Both the position numbers and the translations under genes were made by a program. Shown one piece after another: positions 32,821 to 45,183 of a stretch of 64,000 nucleotides of DNA. A model generated the notes under the pieces. It did not search any database and was not told where the DNA came from. It was given only the letters and a program-made list of their open reading frames with translations. The stretch comes from Phialophora verrucosa (taxonomy: Eukaryota > Ascomycota > Eurotiomycetes > Chaetothyriales > Herpotrichiellaceae): positions 2,418,001 to 2,482,000 of the forward strand of contig MSED01000004.1 in NCBI GenBank assembly GCA_002099365.1, read 5' to 3'. The number at the start of each line of letters is the position of its first letter. The first letter of the stretch is position 1.

Positions 32821-35800
32821 CTAGTTGTCTGCTTGCAATGGCGTCGAAAAGAGGGGTCTGTTCGGCTTGGAGGGCCTGTCCTCCTTGCTCGTCCCACCTG
32901 TTCTTCGGTCCGGAGCGGACGGTAAGTTCGGAGATGTCGCCCTCGTGGCCGTCGCTGTCGCTGTCGCTGGCCTTGTCGGCGCGGTAGCTATGATCGTCGC
33001 GGCGCTGATCAAGCTGTGGAGGAAGAGACTATCGCCACTGCTCCTCGAAGTGGCGCTGGATCGATGGGACGTTGGGCTGTGAGATACCGACGCAAAGGGC
33101 GAGGCCATCGTCGAGTACGATGTAGTAGACGACGTTAAGAAGGAGTCGGAGCTGGACGCCGAGCTTGTGGAAGGGGATTGTCGTTTATGTGTGAGCGCGT
33201 TCATCAGTCTGAGACGCCTGTCTTCGGTGTGTGCGACGACGGGGACGAGGCCGCCGAGGACTCTGGATTGTTGGGTTTCCTGGGTGGTTAATGCGTGGGC
33301 GTGGGTTGTCGGCTCAGTAGAAATGCTGAGGGTTGGGATTTGCGGCGCTGAGTTATCCTGCGGACAAGGTGGAGCCTCTGACGACGCTCCCAGGTTTCCC
33401 GTTCTGTTAATAGCGAGAGGTGCCACAGCCATGGCCCGGTGATCTGGTGAAGATGGAGCGGATCCATCAAGTTGACGCGGTGGCGTTGTGTTGGACACGA
33501 TCCGTCCTGACGATGGGTTGGCCATCGAAGCTGAAATCGGGGTTCGCGGGTGTGGACGATCGTGACGACTGACCCGTCGACTCCTGGTAAGACTGGGAGC
33601 ATGGTTGCTGGCTGTGTTGTTCGCTTGTGAAGCGTCCTCTGGCGTGGCGCCAGTCATCCACGCAAAGGCACTGTTTGACAGGAGTAGCTCACTTGCAGTC
33701 GCGGCTAGTGGTCCGCCCAGATCCCCGGGTGTAAGACCTACTTCCAAGTTCTCCAACAATTGCTGCGAGTTTGCGGCGAGCTCGACGAAGGAATGTGTCG
33801 GAGATGCACTGCTTGCAGGAGATGGCGAGAGTGTCTCCTTCCATGGCTCTCGTGCCGAACGTTCCATGCCCTCCATCGCTTCCAGGTATTGCGACACCGT
33901 GACTCGTCTTCCTTGCTGGACGTCGGCGATGAAAGGTCCGACTGTCATGGCAACCTCCTCGGTCAGTCCAACGGGTTCTTGGCCGGCCTCCAGAGCTTCA
34001 AGCATAAGACGGCGATGTGCAGCAACCATATTCTGCCGCCTCTGGGTGAGAAAATCAAACCACGCACGGTCCGCAGCAACACCGTCCGAGAGGATCTGGA
34101 GAGCCGTGCGGGAATTGTGCTGGATCTCATACATCTTGCTATTGTTGGCCAATTCCAAGCTCTGGGTTTCCATTTTTGCGCGGGCTCGAAGGGCGTTCAT
34201 CTCAAGTTCGTGCTTCGCTAGCAATTGTTGGTGCTGCTCCCAGCGCTGTACCTGGAACCGTTCCTGGAGGCGACCCTCCCGCGTCTCCTTGTCTTGTTTC
34301 CCACGGAGATGCAGTTGTATTTCGAGGAACATGTCGTCTTCGAGATTTTGTTGCTCGGTCGTGAAGTTCGCCATCTCCAATGTATGTCTCTCTTTCTTGT
34401 CCGACATTCGTTTCTTGATGTTAGATTCCATCTGATGGGCAGTTCTTTCGTGCTCCCGCGTTTGTTGGATTATAGCTTCGTCACGACCTTGGATGTGCTG
34501 CCGCTCAGCAGCCATGTGGCGGCTGTCCAAGCTGTGCATCTGCGACAGGCGAGTCTCATGCCAGGCTTGTTCGAGTTGTCCGCAGCTTTCCTCGACCGAG
34601 AGCCGTAAGATGCGTTGAAGGTGCTGCTGCAGCCGAACTTCTTCGGCACGCATGACTTCTCGCTCTCGCAACTGTTCCGCTTCCAGCCTCGCAAGTTCAG
34701 CTTCCTCTCTGCGTCGTTCCGACTCGCGTCTTTCTTCTTCCCTTCTGCGCTCTCGGAAAATCTGTTGCTCCGTCTCTTCAATTTGTGCGATGATACGGGC
34801 CAACTCCGCAGCTTCAATATCCCTTGCACTTTCACGTTCCCCCCTACGTCGCCTTAGTTCAGCTTGACGGTTGACTTCGTCGGTCTCGGTGCATGAGCAG
34901 GACCGCCACTTCTTTCCGCACGTGTAGCAGAACTGGGCACCACATTTGCATGTCATGTGTCGGCAGCCTTGAGTTCGCTAGAAAGATCAGCTGTGATACT
35001 GGGTACAAGGGGGCTTCTTACCTCAACCATGGTCCGACACTTCACACACCGTCGCCATCCTTCTAATTCTGCGAGTGTAATCGTGCTGTCTTCTTCATTA
35101 GCCCTGAGAAACCCCTGCAGGAGGACGGACTTCTGGACGATGTGTGTGCCATCGATCAGCCTTCGGGGACACTTACGCTTGAAGGCCAGAGTCATGTGGA
35201 CATTCCGAGGAAGATTTGTGAGCCAAGCCACGACAGATGTTACATATCTTTGTTCCGCAATGGGGGCACCTTTCATTCCAGGCGGGTATTCGCGGCAGCT
35301 TTGATGGGCGAATCCATTTCAGACACTTGCTATTAGGGCAATACCATCTTTCCTGTGGGAGGATGGAAAATTCGGCAGCCTTCTCTCTGTACGTGTTTCT
35401 TAGCTTGGCGTCAAGAGTAGACATGATTGTCGGGAGTGGTACTGCTGTCAAGCAGCACTTCGGCGGGAAGCTCGCCTCATTCTCGAGGGCAGTGGTGATC
35501 AGGGTTGTCAGGCATGGCTTGCAGTATGAGTGATTGCAGAGAAGCTTACTGCTCTCATTCCTGGGGGTCTCTTCAAAGCAGCTCGTACATTCAACCATTG
35601 AGGGCTGTTTTTCCGGCACCTTCAGCGAGTTGGCAGCTGCTGGTACCTCTTTAATTGTCTTGCCTTTAAGGCTAGCGAAAAGGTCAAGGGTGGAAGCAAA
35701 AATGCTGCTACTGACATTCCGTGATTTGCCTCGACGTTTCTCGGAAGATTGTTCAGAGCGTCCAGCGTAGGACACCGGAGAATTTGCAGAGGCATTGGTA

Positions 35801-36261
35801 TCGGGATCCCTCATCGTATTGTAGGTGGCATCACCACTGCCAGTCGGCGTGGGACTGGCAGGAAGCCTGGTCGATTCTGCCCTGAGATCGCCGGCAGTAC
35901 CTGCTCGAACTGAGTTTAGAGCGTTAACGCCGACTCTTTGCTGCAAAGTGCTGGAACCAGACGGGGTATTTGGTCGAGCGGCATCAAGGTTGAGTGACCA
36001 GGCAAGGATCTGCTTGAGCTGCTCCGGCACGTCCTCCTCGTTGTCAACCCTTCTGAGTTCCGGCGGTATCTTCTGCCGTGCCCAACCATGCTGAGGCTGC
36101 AGATCGACATTGCTACTCCTGAAAGCCTCCCACGCTGGCTGAAACCGTGGCCCGTTACCGCCGGGAGCCTCGTTCGATCTGCGAGACATGTTGAGGTAAA
36201 GACGAATGACTAACAGAGCCAACAAGCAGACGAACGAAATAACGAAGAGTGCAAACAGCAT
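32821..36261 (-). CDS. RBR-type E3 ubiquitin ligase with N-terminal membrane helix
   Basis: Predicted RING1-IBR-RING2 ubiquitin ligase that passes ubiquitin through a RING2 cysteine. Three exons on the minus strand, 36261-35177, 35103-35022 and 34977-32821, give 1107 residues. RING1 spans about C225-C270 (CTSC, CNHSYCKPC). The IBR spans about C308-C354 (YCPNSKC, CPHCGTKICNIC). RING2 starts at C381 (RRCVKC) and contains the catalytic-type cysteine C394 in QGCRHMTC, followed by CGAQFCYTCGKKW and CSC. The first 23 residues are strongly hydrophobic and would anchor the protein in a membrane; a later Met at residue 25 would remove the helix, so the true start matters. After the RBR comes a long Glu/Arg-rich coiled coil (about residues 410-640), then a Ser/Thr-rich disordered tail. 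The second 3' splice site was chosen because it alone keeps the IBR-RING2 frame. The substrate is unknown. Confidence 0.88.
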
Positions 36262-37419
36262 TGAATGCTATATTCTCTGGAGTGCATGGCCACTCCCTAG
36301 GCTGTTACCCAGAATCGAGTCGAGAGGAGAGGTCCAAACGCACTTCGGGGATTTGGAAACAGGCAAACAGAAACGAAAGACATGAGTCAATATCCAGACT
36401 CAGTCGGCACCCCGTTCCCGACGCAATATAACGGCACGATGAGAGATGCAAAAATGCCTGGTGTCTAACTGGGCACCGCGTGGTGGCATTGTCGGCACAA
36501 CAAGCGAGCCTATCAAAGATGGTGAGCTCGTAGTTGCGAAACCTCATTGCGATAGCGTCGCAGAGGTCAAGTCCAAGCTGTGCTCGATTTGTAAAGCTGT
36601 CATGTGCACATCCGAGGATGCCTTGCCAATAAGCCCCAAGAGGGAGGCCGCCTTGCTCTCGGTCAATTGGGCGCTCACATGAAAGGGCTGTGCTGTCAAA
36701 CTGGTGCCTTTCACAAGCCGCGGCAGCGATTGACTTTGTGTCGACTCGCCAATGCTTGGCAGGAGCCATCTTCATATAAACAGGGCGCGCTACGTCAACT
36801 CCGTTGATCAATTTATAGGCTGACCGGAGTAACGCGTGCTTTTGTGCGTCCAGCTCGAAATGTGTGGAAATGAGAGGAGCTTTTGGCTTTTAGAAAATGC
36901 TTCCGGCCCCCTCGGCTGTGTGCAAGGCTGATTAACGAGGTGGCGGAACAATCATTCTCCGTGCTCCGAGGTTTTCAGATCAAGACGGCATTGAGGTATC
37001 CAAGCCATGACAAGACAACTTCATGATAACACGGACGTCGAAGAAATCAGCTTCCAGAATGCGGGATTGCAGTTTCATGATCCTGAGGGGCCTTCTGTTT
37101 TGGATACAGACATAGTACTGGAGATGCAGCAGGACAATAGGCAGCCGCTGAATGACAACGGACATTGGCAATGGCCTGTTTAACTTTGACATAGTTTCAT
37201 TGGACTTGTCTGGTGCGCCCGAGACTCCTTGTTCGGCCTCCGCCAACTCAGCACGACTGGTGGACAATCTGCTGATATGATCCCTTGCATCGACCAGAAT
37301 CTCAGACTCGCGGGTTTGATGGCCGTAGACCTCTTCACCGTAAGAAGACAACCACCTCGACGAGAGCTGGGAGTGTCTCTTTCCGTTAATGCCCCCTTGG
37401 CATGGTTCGCAAATCACCT
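36262..37419. other. intergenic, no gene seen
   Basis: Holds the promoter of the RBR gene and the 3' UTR of RPS19. Two frames on the minus strand (36305-36811 and 36980-37417) lack any family feature and were not called. Confidence 0.5.
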
Positions 37420-38127
37420 CTACTCATCGTCTTCCTCGTCACCCTCCACGGCGGTCTGAGCGATACGATCCAAATCTCGGGCACCAGCCTGGGTTATTCT
37501 CCGTCCGCCCCTTCCGCTAGAGCCCTCCTCATCATCATCAACCTTCTCCAAGATACCGAGTTCCTCAAGAGCTTGCAAGACTTTTCGGTCAACCGAGCCG
37601 GAAGCATTAACGTGGTGTGAAGGGCGGGAACCGCGGTTCTTTGTGCTGCCGTGGACTTTTCGGAGACGGCCGACACCAACAGACTTCCTCAGGTAGACAT
37701 GTCGAGCAACGGAGGCAGCTCTGACGTAGAACCAGTCGGCTGACTGGGGAGGGAGCTCGTTTGAGTGGGATGTCTTGACGGTATCAACCCAACCTAGATC
37801 GCCCAGTATCAGCATTGTCACCTAGTTTTTGTTTGTTCCGCAAGGTTCGCAATCGAAGGGTTGTAGGCCAAAGGCGGTCATTCAGCATGTCGGATCGTAC
37901 CTGGGACTCGGATTTTTCCTTGTCTCTTCAAGAAAGCGGCATAGGCCTCGATGAACTTTTGCGCCTGTTGAAAACCCCAGCGGTCAGTACACTACCTTGC
38001 ACTCTGCGCTCTTTTCGCTGTTGCAGGAATCGGGCGTGTATTCCCTCCTCGTCGCTAGAATCGTGCAGCTCAAGCAAGGAGATCGGCTCATACTCACATC
38101 GACATCTCGAACGGTAACGCCACTCAT
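37420..38127 (-). CDS. RPS19: 40S ribosomal protein S19 (eS19)
   Basis: Component of the small cytosolic ribosomal subunit, needed for late 18S rRNA processing. Three exons on the minus strand, 38127-38098 (ten codons, MSGVTVRDVD), 37964-37901 and 37793-37420, give 155 residues with GT-AG introns and correct phases. Family blocks are clear: AQKFIEAYAAFLKRQGK, PGWVDTVKTS, NELPPQSADWFYVRAAS, ARHVYLRKSVGVGRLRKVHG, RGSRPSHHVNASGSVDRKVL and GGRRITQAGARDLDRIA. An acidic tail EEDDE closes the protein, with an extra acidic Gly/Ser stretch (about DDDEEGSSG) just before the GGRRIT block. Early introns are usual in fungal ribosomal protein genes. Assignment is certain. Confidence 0.97.
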
Positions 38128-38735
38128 GATTGCGGTGATCGAGACAATGTAGTCTCAGCAATCGAGTCTGTGGCTTTGGAAAGGTTGTCTGGCGAGCGAT
38201 TTGTCGATTGTGATCGTGGCTCAGATGTTCAAGGTCGCCTGCGCGAAAAGTTGTGTGGGCTTGATTTCCCGAGGATGTGCCGGCAGCCATTTATCTTGGC
38301 GCCAAGGCGAACATAGTCTACCGTATTGTCACCATCTCCAGACGCGTTTGGCGGCGGCATCGATTGTTCACGACTCAGGAGCCCTGGTTGTCTTCACGCC
38401 GATGTCTACTCAGCAGAGCCTAAAAACTTCTGGGTTTGAAGCTGTCTACATAGGATACACCGCCATGAAACATACATGGCCGAGAGGAGAACCGGGTTGA
38501 CAAACTTCCCTGACTGCTGCAAGAGATGTTTTCTCGAGCGACCACACACTTCGCAGCTGAAGCACTCTCCAAGTGCATTCTGCAGCCAAACTGTGGAGCA
38601 GAGATTTCTGCTACTGCTTGTTGTTCAGTGTCTACAGTGTCAAGGCTGTGGTGGCACAGCCAATGGCTCCGAGGTGGAGCAAAGCTCGCCTAGTAGGCAA
38701 CTGTCAGCAAAAGCATTTTCGCTTGCTTCAATGAC
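38128..38735. promoter_or_regulatory. RPS19 promoter region and 3' flank of the DUF1772-like gene
   Basis: About 600 bp between two minus-strand genes. No coding region and no clear TATA box were seen. Confidence 0.5.
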
Positions 38736-39290
38736 CTACAGTAAGTTTAACCGCGCCCACCAGCGAACTAGGTCATGAGTCTGGTATCCCTCGACTGTAC
38801 CTATTCGAGCCTCTGCTTTTCCGTCATCCTCCTCCTCATTTGTGGTCGCGTTGGCTCGGCGACTTAACTCGTCATTTGTTCGCTTCATTGCGCCAAATGT
38901 AAAGGGGAGGATGGCCACCGACAGTCCAGCAGCGGCAATGAGCAACCTCTGGCGTGATCTCGGCCCTGCGGACAGCTGCTGAGCAGCGTACAGCCAGCTC
39001 CCGCTGGCCAGTAAAGCGAAGAAAGGTCCCGCTTTCTTGCCAATGTCATAAATGGATTTCCATTGACGAGCTAAGTGCGGAGGTCTTGTCGACGGCTTTT
39101 CTGACGATGTTGATGTCCGCGAGGCTCGGTTTTCAGCACTGGCCGGTACTGGTATACCCGAGGAAGGCGACGGAAGGAGAAGTGTTGGAACTGTAATGAG
39201 CGAGATTCCCAGATTGGCGCCAAAGAAGATAGCCGACGAAGTGACGCCGAGAACGCCTCCTAAGATCACATTGGTTGGCTTCGACGACAT
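38736..39290 (-). CDS. DUF1772 / anthrone-oxygenase-like membrane protein
   Basis: Single exon of 184 residues. The pattern is that of the DUF1772 (anthrone oxygenase-like) family: an N-terminal hydrophobic segment (about residues 8-38), a loop, LARQWKSIYDIGKKAGPFFALLAS with a second helix at about 87-108, a third helix at about 115-135 ending PFTFGAMKRTNDEL, and a C-terminal WWARLNLL. The W-x3-Y-x2-G and PFT-x7-TN-x2-L positions are the conserved ones I recognise. Some family members oxidise anthrones in polyketide pathways, but many are uncharacterised. No polyketide synthase or other pathway gene is present in the window, so a secondary-metabolite role is not supported here. The start is the only ATG that leaves the first helix intact. 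Confidence 0.68.
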   Translation of the reverse strand: MSSKPTNVILGGVLGVTSSAIFFGANLGISLITVPTLLLPSPSSGIPVPASAENRASRTSTSSEKPSTRPPHLARQWKSIYDIGKKAGPFFALLASGSWLYAAQQLSAGPRSRQRLLIAAAGLSVAILPFTFGAMKRTNDELSRRANATTNEEEDDGKAEARIGTVEGYQTHDLVRWWARLNLL

Positions 39291-40384
39291 ATCGGAACAC
39301 GAGAATGCAAAGACTCTTGAAGGAGGGGAATCCCGAAGGTCTCAACCAGGCAGGCTATCCAATCTCTCGTCCGCCTTTCAGCTGTACGTTGTTCTTGAGG
39401 CAGTCCGAGATGAGTAGGCTATTACGTTGAATATCTGTCTGGAGTCGATGCGAGAATTAATCCTCTAGCCATGCTGAAGATTGAAGACAACATGAGGTCA
39501 CACTTTCGACGGCACCACGTGATCAGCCCCTCCCTCAGCCGCTTTAGAGCATCACACCACTGATACGAGTATTATCAGTTTCATTAACCCTGACCGGAAA
39601 AGGCCTCGCACAACGGTATGTGACATCATAAAGAAATGGCATTGGAATGCTACACATCGTGAGATACAAGGTACAGAGGTAAGCCACATAAGCCACACAG
39701 GCCACAAATAGTAGTGATAGATCCATTTGGATGGGTTGCCGCGCTCGTGCAATGCAGATACGGCGAACAAAGTTTGGCGAAACCCAGATTCTGGTCTAGT
39801 CCATGGAGTGAAGAATGATGCCGCCATACGAAAGATTGGTCGGGGTGCAGAGCTTTCGCAGAGGGAAAGTTGCAGTTGCAGTAATACCAAGCCATCTTGT
39901 CCCAGGGAAATGGTTTGCACTAGCTCGAATGTGGCAGGCATATGCATAGAATCATTGGTGTTGGACACCGTGATTGGCTTATCGTCGCACGGCTAACCCC
40001 TTCTGCTCATTTTCGCGATGCCCACAGCCTCAATGAGGTTCCGTACTGCCCTCAGGTACGCGAACCCCACAGCTGAGCCCTACATGGTCAGTGGGCAGTC
40101 GGAGTCGAGTATCTCGCGCAGTTGGCCATCTTGGGACTGGGAAAATGTTTCATGGCCTCAAGCACCTCGTTCTCATAGCCCTGGGCAGTGGAAATGGTTC
40201 ATCTAGAATTCCACTCTAGACGTCTATATATTCGTCTTGCGCTCCAGGGACCAGAGACAGTCGACACCGGCAAGCCAAAGCATCAAAGTCCCCAGTGACC
40301 ATCCATACACCTACCTCAATCTTTGCTGCTTCCAGCCAGTACCTATTCCATCATCTTGCCTGCGTTCCTCCCGTTTGTGCAACA
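39291..40384. other. intergenic with a TATA-like element
   Basis: No gene seen. It lies between the starts of the DUF1772-like (-) and DUF7702-like (+) genes and should hold both promoters. A TATATAT element at about 40225-40231 lies 155 bp before the ATG at 40385. Confidence 0.5.
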
Positions 40385-41182
40385 ATGGGTATTTCAGCAT
40401 TCGAAATCCTCGATATCGTCGAGCTCATCTTCTTCTTCCCGGCCTTCTTTGTTTCGGCATATGTCGTTTACAAGCATGGCCATCGGAAACACCTCGGGTG
40501 GCGGTTCCTTGTCATGATCTGCCTCTTTCGACTTGTTGGCGCCATCACCTCCCTTATATCTATCCATCATCCGTCGCAAGGTCTCACCATCACGTACGAC
40601 GTTATGAACAGCTTCGGCCTGTCTGCAACCATTTGCGCGGCCCTGGGACTCTTGGATCGTGTCAATATCGGTATGGACGGATCTGGCCTCTCACCTCGGG
40701 TCTTCCGCATCCTTCACCTTCCCAGTTTGGCTGGTTTGATCCTCAGTATCATCGGAAGCACAAATGTCTTCAGCAGCGACCCATCCGATGTCTCGACTGG
40801 TTTCACTGAACTTAAGGCAGCACTCTGTCTTTTCCTGGTCGTCTTTTGCGCTGTCGTCCTCATCACCGGGCTGTCATTTCTCAGGATTGCTCATGTTCAG
40901 TCTGGTGACCGTTGCTTGCTGTTTGCGGTTGCTGCAGCACTGCCCTTCATGGTGGTCCGGATGGTCTTCTCGCTCCTTTGCATCTTTGCCAATGACCCCA
41001 AATGGTTCAGCAGCTGGAGCCTTGAGTGGACTGCAATAATTCTTCACGGTCTGCTGGGAGTTCTGATGGAGGCCATCATTGTCACGATTTTCATTTGTGC
41101 CGGGTTGATAGCTGCTCCTGCGGTCAAGCCATTGGCTCACGAAGGGAAAGTCAAATACGACTTCAGCGCTCGGAGTGTTTGA
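40385..41182 (+). CDS. DUF7702-like multi-pass membrane protein
   Basis: Single exon of 265 residues starting MGISAFEILDIVEL. Upstream in-frame ATGs exist at 40295, but the downstream Met places the first helix at the N-terminus, as in relatives. About seven hydrophobic segments can be drawn: residues 8-30, 38-58, 75-95, 112-135, 145-167, 183-205 and 218-242. The pattern (an ELIFFFPAFFVSAYVVYKHG first helix, then GWRFLVMICLFRLVGA) resembles the DUF7702 family of fungal seven-helix proteins of unknown function. The C-terminus is short and cytosolic-looking. No enzyme motif is visible. The protein could be a sensor or transporter, but sequence does not decide. Confidence 0.7.
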   Translation: MGISAFEILDIVELIFFFPAFFVSAYVVYKHGHRKHLGWRFLVMICLFRLVGAITSLISIHHPSQGLTITYDVMNSFGLSATICAALGLLDRVNIGMDGSGLSPRVFRILHLPSLAGLILSIIGSTNVFSSDPSDVSTGFTELKAALCLFLVVFCAVVLITGLSFLRIAHVQSGDRCLLFAVAAALPFMVVRMVFSLLCIFANDPKWFSSWSLEWTAIILHGLLGVLMEAIIVTIFICAGLIAAPAVKPLAHEGKVKYDFSARSV

Positions 41183-41792
41183 GACAGTTTGAAGGAAGCG
41201 CAAAGAAGTATTGATCGAGTCTGATCCATTGGGTACATGAATAGCGCGAATTGCAAGGCGTCGAGTTCACACTTCTAAATAGCAATAGAACTGCAGTTCA
41301 TCGACTCTTTGTTACACATGTGACTTACTGAAACGTGCGCCTACGATTGTCCAGCGGAACAGGGACACAGAGCAATGGCGACAGAATAAATTGTGTTGAA
41401 TCGAAGTTCAAGTGGTTGTAGCGGGCAAGCTGGCCTCTTGACGAAGTCGGCACTGATTGGCCAATATTTCACCCGCACTGAAGGCTGCAAAGGACTTGCC
41501 GTCAATAATCTGAGGACAGCTTGTCTGCTCAACAACCACCAGGCGTTCAAAAAGCAAGCCTGTTCATTCTCCTATCTTGTCAAGGTTGGCTGCTTTCTCT
41601 CTGTTGCACTCGGTATGGACGTCATTGCCCGCGGATCAAGATAGCACAAAGCCTCCCACATTGTCGACACTTGTTCCCTCCGCACCCTCTATCCCCTCCA
41701 CATCACACTTCGACATCCCTACCTGCGTTTTACCACCCTGACTTCCGACTGAGCAGACCGCCCACGAGGCTTGAGAGCTCACGTCTACCGCA
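41183..41792. promoter_or_regulatory. SEC24 promoter and leader
   Basis: No gene seen. The last 170 bases are pyrimidine-rich and lack ATG, consistent with a SEC24 5' leader. Confidence 0.5.
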
Positions 41793-44686
41793 ATGTCGCA
41801 GCAGTACCCCCAGCAATATCCGCAGCAGGCTGTGCCAGGACAAGATGTTTACGGTCAGCAGCCGCCTGCGCAACCGAGTTACGACAATTACGAGACCAAC
41901 GCTCCGCCGGGCGTGCCGCCAGGTCCTGCTCCAGGCCCGGCGCACGGTGGTCGCAAGAAGCGTGCCTATGCCGGACAGGCATATGAATTCGGGGCGGGAG
42001 GGAACGCCGCTCTAGGAGGACAACCACCAGCCGGAGGCGCATACCCTGCATACTCGGCTCAAGCAGATGCGGCAGGATATCCCCAGGGAGGATACCAGCA
42101 GAACCCTGCGGCTGTCCAGCCGTCCGCGACTCCTATGTACCCTGGTCAAGAACCTGCTCCAGCGATAGGGGGATATCAAGCTCCTGCTCCAGGATACCCT
42201 GCGGCAGGGGCTGGCGGTGTGCCAGGGATGACACAACAGTTTGCTCAAATGGATATGTCTCAGAAGCCACCCATCGCAGCTGCACCACAACAATCACAGC
42301 GTGCTCCGGTCCTGAATCAGCTGTATCCCACCGACCTGTCAAACCAGCCGTTCAATGTCGTCGAGTTGGACTACCCCCCTCCGCCAGCGATTCTCCCTCC
42401 CAATGTACGTATTGCCTATGCCTCTCCTTCTTGCCCGTCTCTAACAACATGACCTAGACCAGTGTGACGCCTTCGCCCTATGCCAACTGTCCGCCGAAAT
42501 ATGTTCGATCAACCTTGAACGCTGTTCCTACCACTCATTCCCTTCTCAAGAAGTCCAAACTTCCATTCGCGCTCGTCATCCAACCATATACATCTCTACA
42601 TGACGTTGAAGATCCTGTGCCCATCGTGCCCGATCAGGTCATCTCTCGGTGCAGAAGATGCAGATCATACATCAACCCTTTCGTGACGTTTCTGGACCAT
42701 GGCCATCGGTGGAGGTGCAACATGTGCAATCTGACAAACGATGTGCCGCAAGCGTTTGACTGGGACGCAGCCGCCCAGAAGAGTCTCGACCGGTGGCAAC
42801 GACCGGACCTGAACCATGCCGTTGTCGAATTTATCGCTCCTCAGGAATACATGGTCCGACCTCCCCAGCCACTCGTGTATTTGTTCTTGTTGGATGTGAG
42901 CTACGCGGCAGTGACGAGTGGTCTCCTGGCGACAACAGCACGGTGTATTCGAGAGAGCCTGGATCGGATACCCAATGCCGATCGACGCACTCGGCTGGGC
43001 TTTATCGCCGTCGACTCGGGTCTGCATTTCTTCAACATTCCTCGTGATGGGACGGAGAATGCGCAGACTAGCATGCTTGTCGTGAGTGATCTGGAAGAAG
43101 CTTTCTTGCCCACGCCGGCGGATTTGCTGGTCACTCTGACGGAGTGCCGAGAGAACATTGAGAGTTTCCTCGACAAACTGCAAGAAATGTTCCAAAATAC
43201 ACAGAACGGAGCATCTGCCATGGGTTCAGCACTTCGAGCAGGGCATAAGCTGATAGGACCGGTGGGCGGAAAGATGACGGTCGTCACTGCTTCGATCCCC
43301 AACATTGGAACTGGAAAGCTCGAGATGCGTGAGGACAAGAAGCTGTTGGGCACCTCTAAAGAAAGCAGCCTGCTCCAGACCGGCAACAGCTTCTATAAAA
43401 GCTTCGCTGTCGAGTGTTCCAAACAGCAAATTTCGGTCGACATGTTTCTATTTTCGTCACAATATCAGGACGTGGCCTCTCTGAGCAATCTGCCCAGATA
43501 CACTGGCGGACAGACCTACTTCTACCCCGGCTGGAACGCCGCGAGGGAAGATGACGCCATGAAGTTTGCCAAAGAGTTCTCTGACTATCTCTCGGCGGAA
43601 ATTGGGCTCGAGGCCGTTCTGCGAGTGCGAGCCACTACCGGCTTGAGAATGAGCACCTTTTACGGCAACTTTTTTAATAGAAGCTCTGACCTCTGCGCGT
43701 TCCCAGCGTTCCCCAGAGATCAAAGCTATGTCGTGGAGGTTGCGATTGACGAGACTATCACGAAGCCTGTGGTGTGCATGCAGACCGCTGTTCTGCACAC
43801 GACGTGCAATGGCGAGCGACGCATTCGGGTCATGACCCTGGCGCTGCCGACAACGCAACAACTGGCCGACGTCTATGCGTCAGCGGATCAGCAAGCCATT
43901 ACCGAATACTACAGTCACAAGGCGGTAGAACGTGTTCTGAACGGTGGACTGGACAGCGCCCGAGATATGATCGAAGCCAAGCTGGTCGAGTTGCTTGCCA
44001 CGTATAAAAAAGAGCTGGCTGGAGGCAGTATGGGCGGCGGCGGCCTGCAGTTCCCTGCAAACCTTCGCGGTCTGCCTGTCCTCTTCCTTGCGCTGATCAA
44101 GAATCTGGGACTTAGGAGGTCGTCACAAATACCGAGCGACATGCGCTCTGCGGCGTTGTGCTTGCTGTCAACTCTCCCTTTGCCTTTGCTGATCCAGTAC
44201 ATCTATCCGAAGATGTTCTCCCTGCACGATATGCCAGACGACGCGGGCACTGTGGACGAGAAGACCGGCGAAATTATTTTGCCGCCGCCTTTGAACTTGT
44301 CGTCCGAGAGGATCGTACCCTATGGCCTGTACTTGATCGACGATGGCCAGACGCAGTTCCTCTGGGTCGGGCGGGATGCTGTGCCCCAGTTAGTGCTCGA
44401 CGTCTTCGGCGTGTCGGACAAGAGTCAGCTCAAGGTTGGCAAGCAACGGTTACCAGAGTTGGACAATGATTTCAACGAGCGAGTTAGGGCCGTGATTTCT
44501 AAAAGCCGCGATCACAAGTCCAAGGGAGTGGGCAGTATTATCGTGCCGCACCTCTACGTGGTCAAGGAGGATGGCGAGCCTGGTCTGAGACTGTGGGCGC
44601 AGACGATGCTCGTGGAGGACCGAGCAGATCAGGGAGTCAGCTTGCAGCAGTGGATGGGCAGAATGCGCGAAAAGGTACAGTCGTAG
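41793..44686 (+). CDS. SEC24: COPII coat subunit SEC24
   Basis: Cargo-binding subunit of the COPII coat that forms ER-to-Golgi vesicles with SEC23. Two exons, 41793-42404 and 42458-44686, joined by a 53-bp GT-AG intron, give 946 residues. The N-terminal 190 residues are Pro/Gln/Gly-rich and disordered (MSQQYPQQYPQQ). The zinc finger is C269-x2-C272 and C291-x2-C294. The trunk domain follows (PQPLVYLFLLDVSYAAV, FYPGWNAAREDD), then the beta-sandwich (FYGNFFNRSSDL, RDQSYVVEVAIDE), the helical domain (MRSAALCLLSTLPLPLLIQYIYPKMF) and the gelsolin-like domain (LYLIDDGQTQFLWVGRDA). Length and order match the family. No other secretion gene lies beside it. Confidence 0.96.
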
Positions 44687-45183
44687 GCGAGTTTGCAAGC
44701 TAGCGAGCACGCCGCTGACACTCTCAACAGGTTATGCAATAAGAATTGAGTCGACTCTAACCTTGAAGCTTGCTCCCCATCGGTGGCTGACGGTAGTGAA
44801 CAGAAGTCCGGCCTTGGTTTGGCACTCATGAAAGAAGGAACGTTCTGCTAGCCGTGATACCGCTGGCGGCAAGAAGGACAGGATATCTATGGCTAGATAG
44901 CAAGGCTCGTCCCGCCCAACCTGGGTAGTCAGGAAGCTATTTCGAGCTCCAGCACGATGCTTGCGGCAAATAAAAAGATGAAACACTGATCCGACAAGCT
45001 CGAACACAGCAGCGGGCGACCAAGGGGCTGTCGCAGAAGGGCCAGACCAGGCTGAACGTGGTTAAGCGGGTGACCCATTCAAGCCATTGTTTGCTTAGCG
45101 CAGCCAATGTGGGCGCCTATTCATCCAAACGCCCTTCAATTCGGCCGCAGCGTGGATGGGGATTTGACCCTTGAGTGTGAATG
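44687..45183. other. intergenic, SEC24 3' flank
   Basis: No gene seen. It ends where the ATG-free stretch upstream of the MAP kinase begins. Confidence 0.5.

Noticed and set aside
33605..34435. 276-codon frame antisense to the RBR ligase gene
   Set aside because: Cys/Ser/Arg-rich translation produced by reading the coiled-coil codons backwards.
36305..37417. Two minus-strand frames (168 and 145 codons) between the RBR and RPS19 genes
   Set aside because: No recognisable motif; the second directly follows the RPS19 stop and is better read as 3' UTR.
37794..37821. Start of RPS19 at an in-frame GTG/ATG just upstream of the third exon
   Set aside because: These codons are intronic; the first two exons upstream encode the conserved N-terminus.
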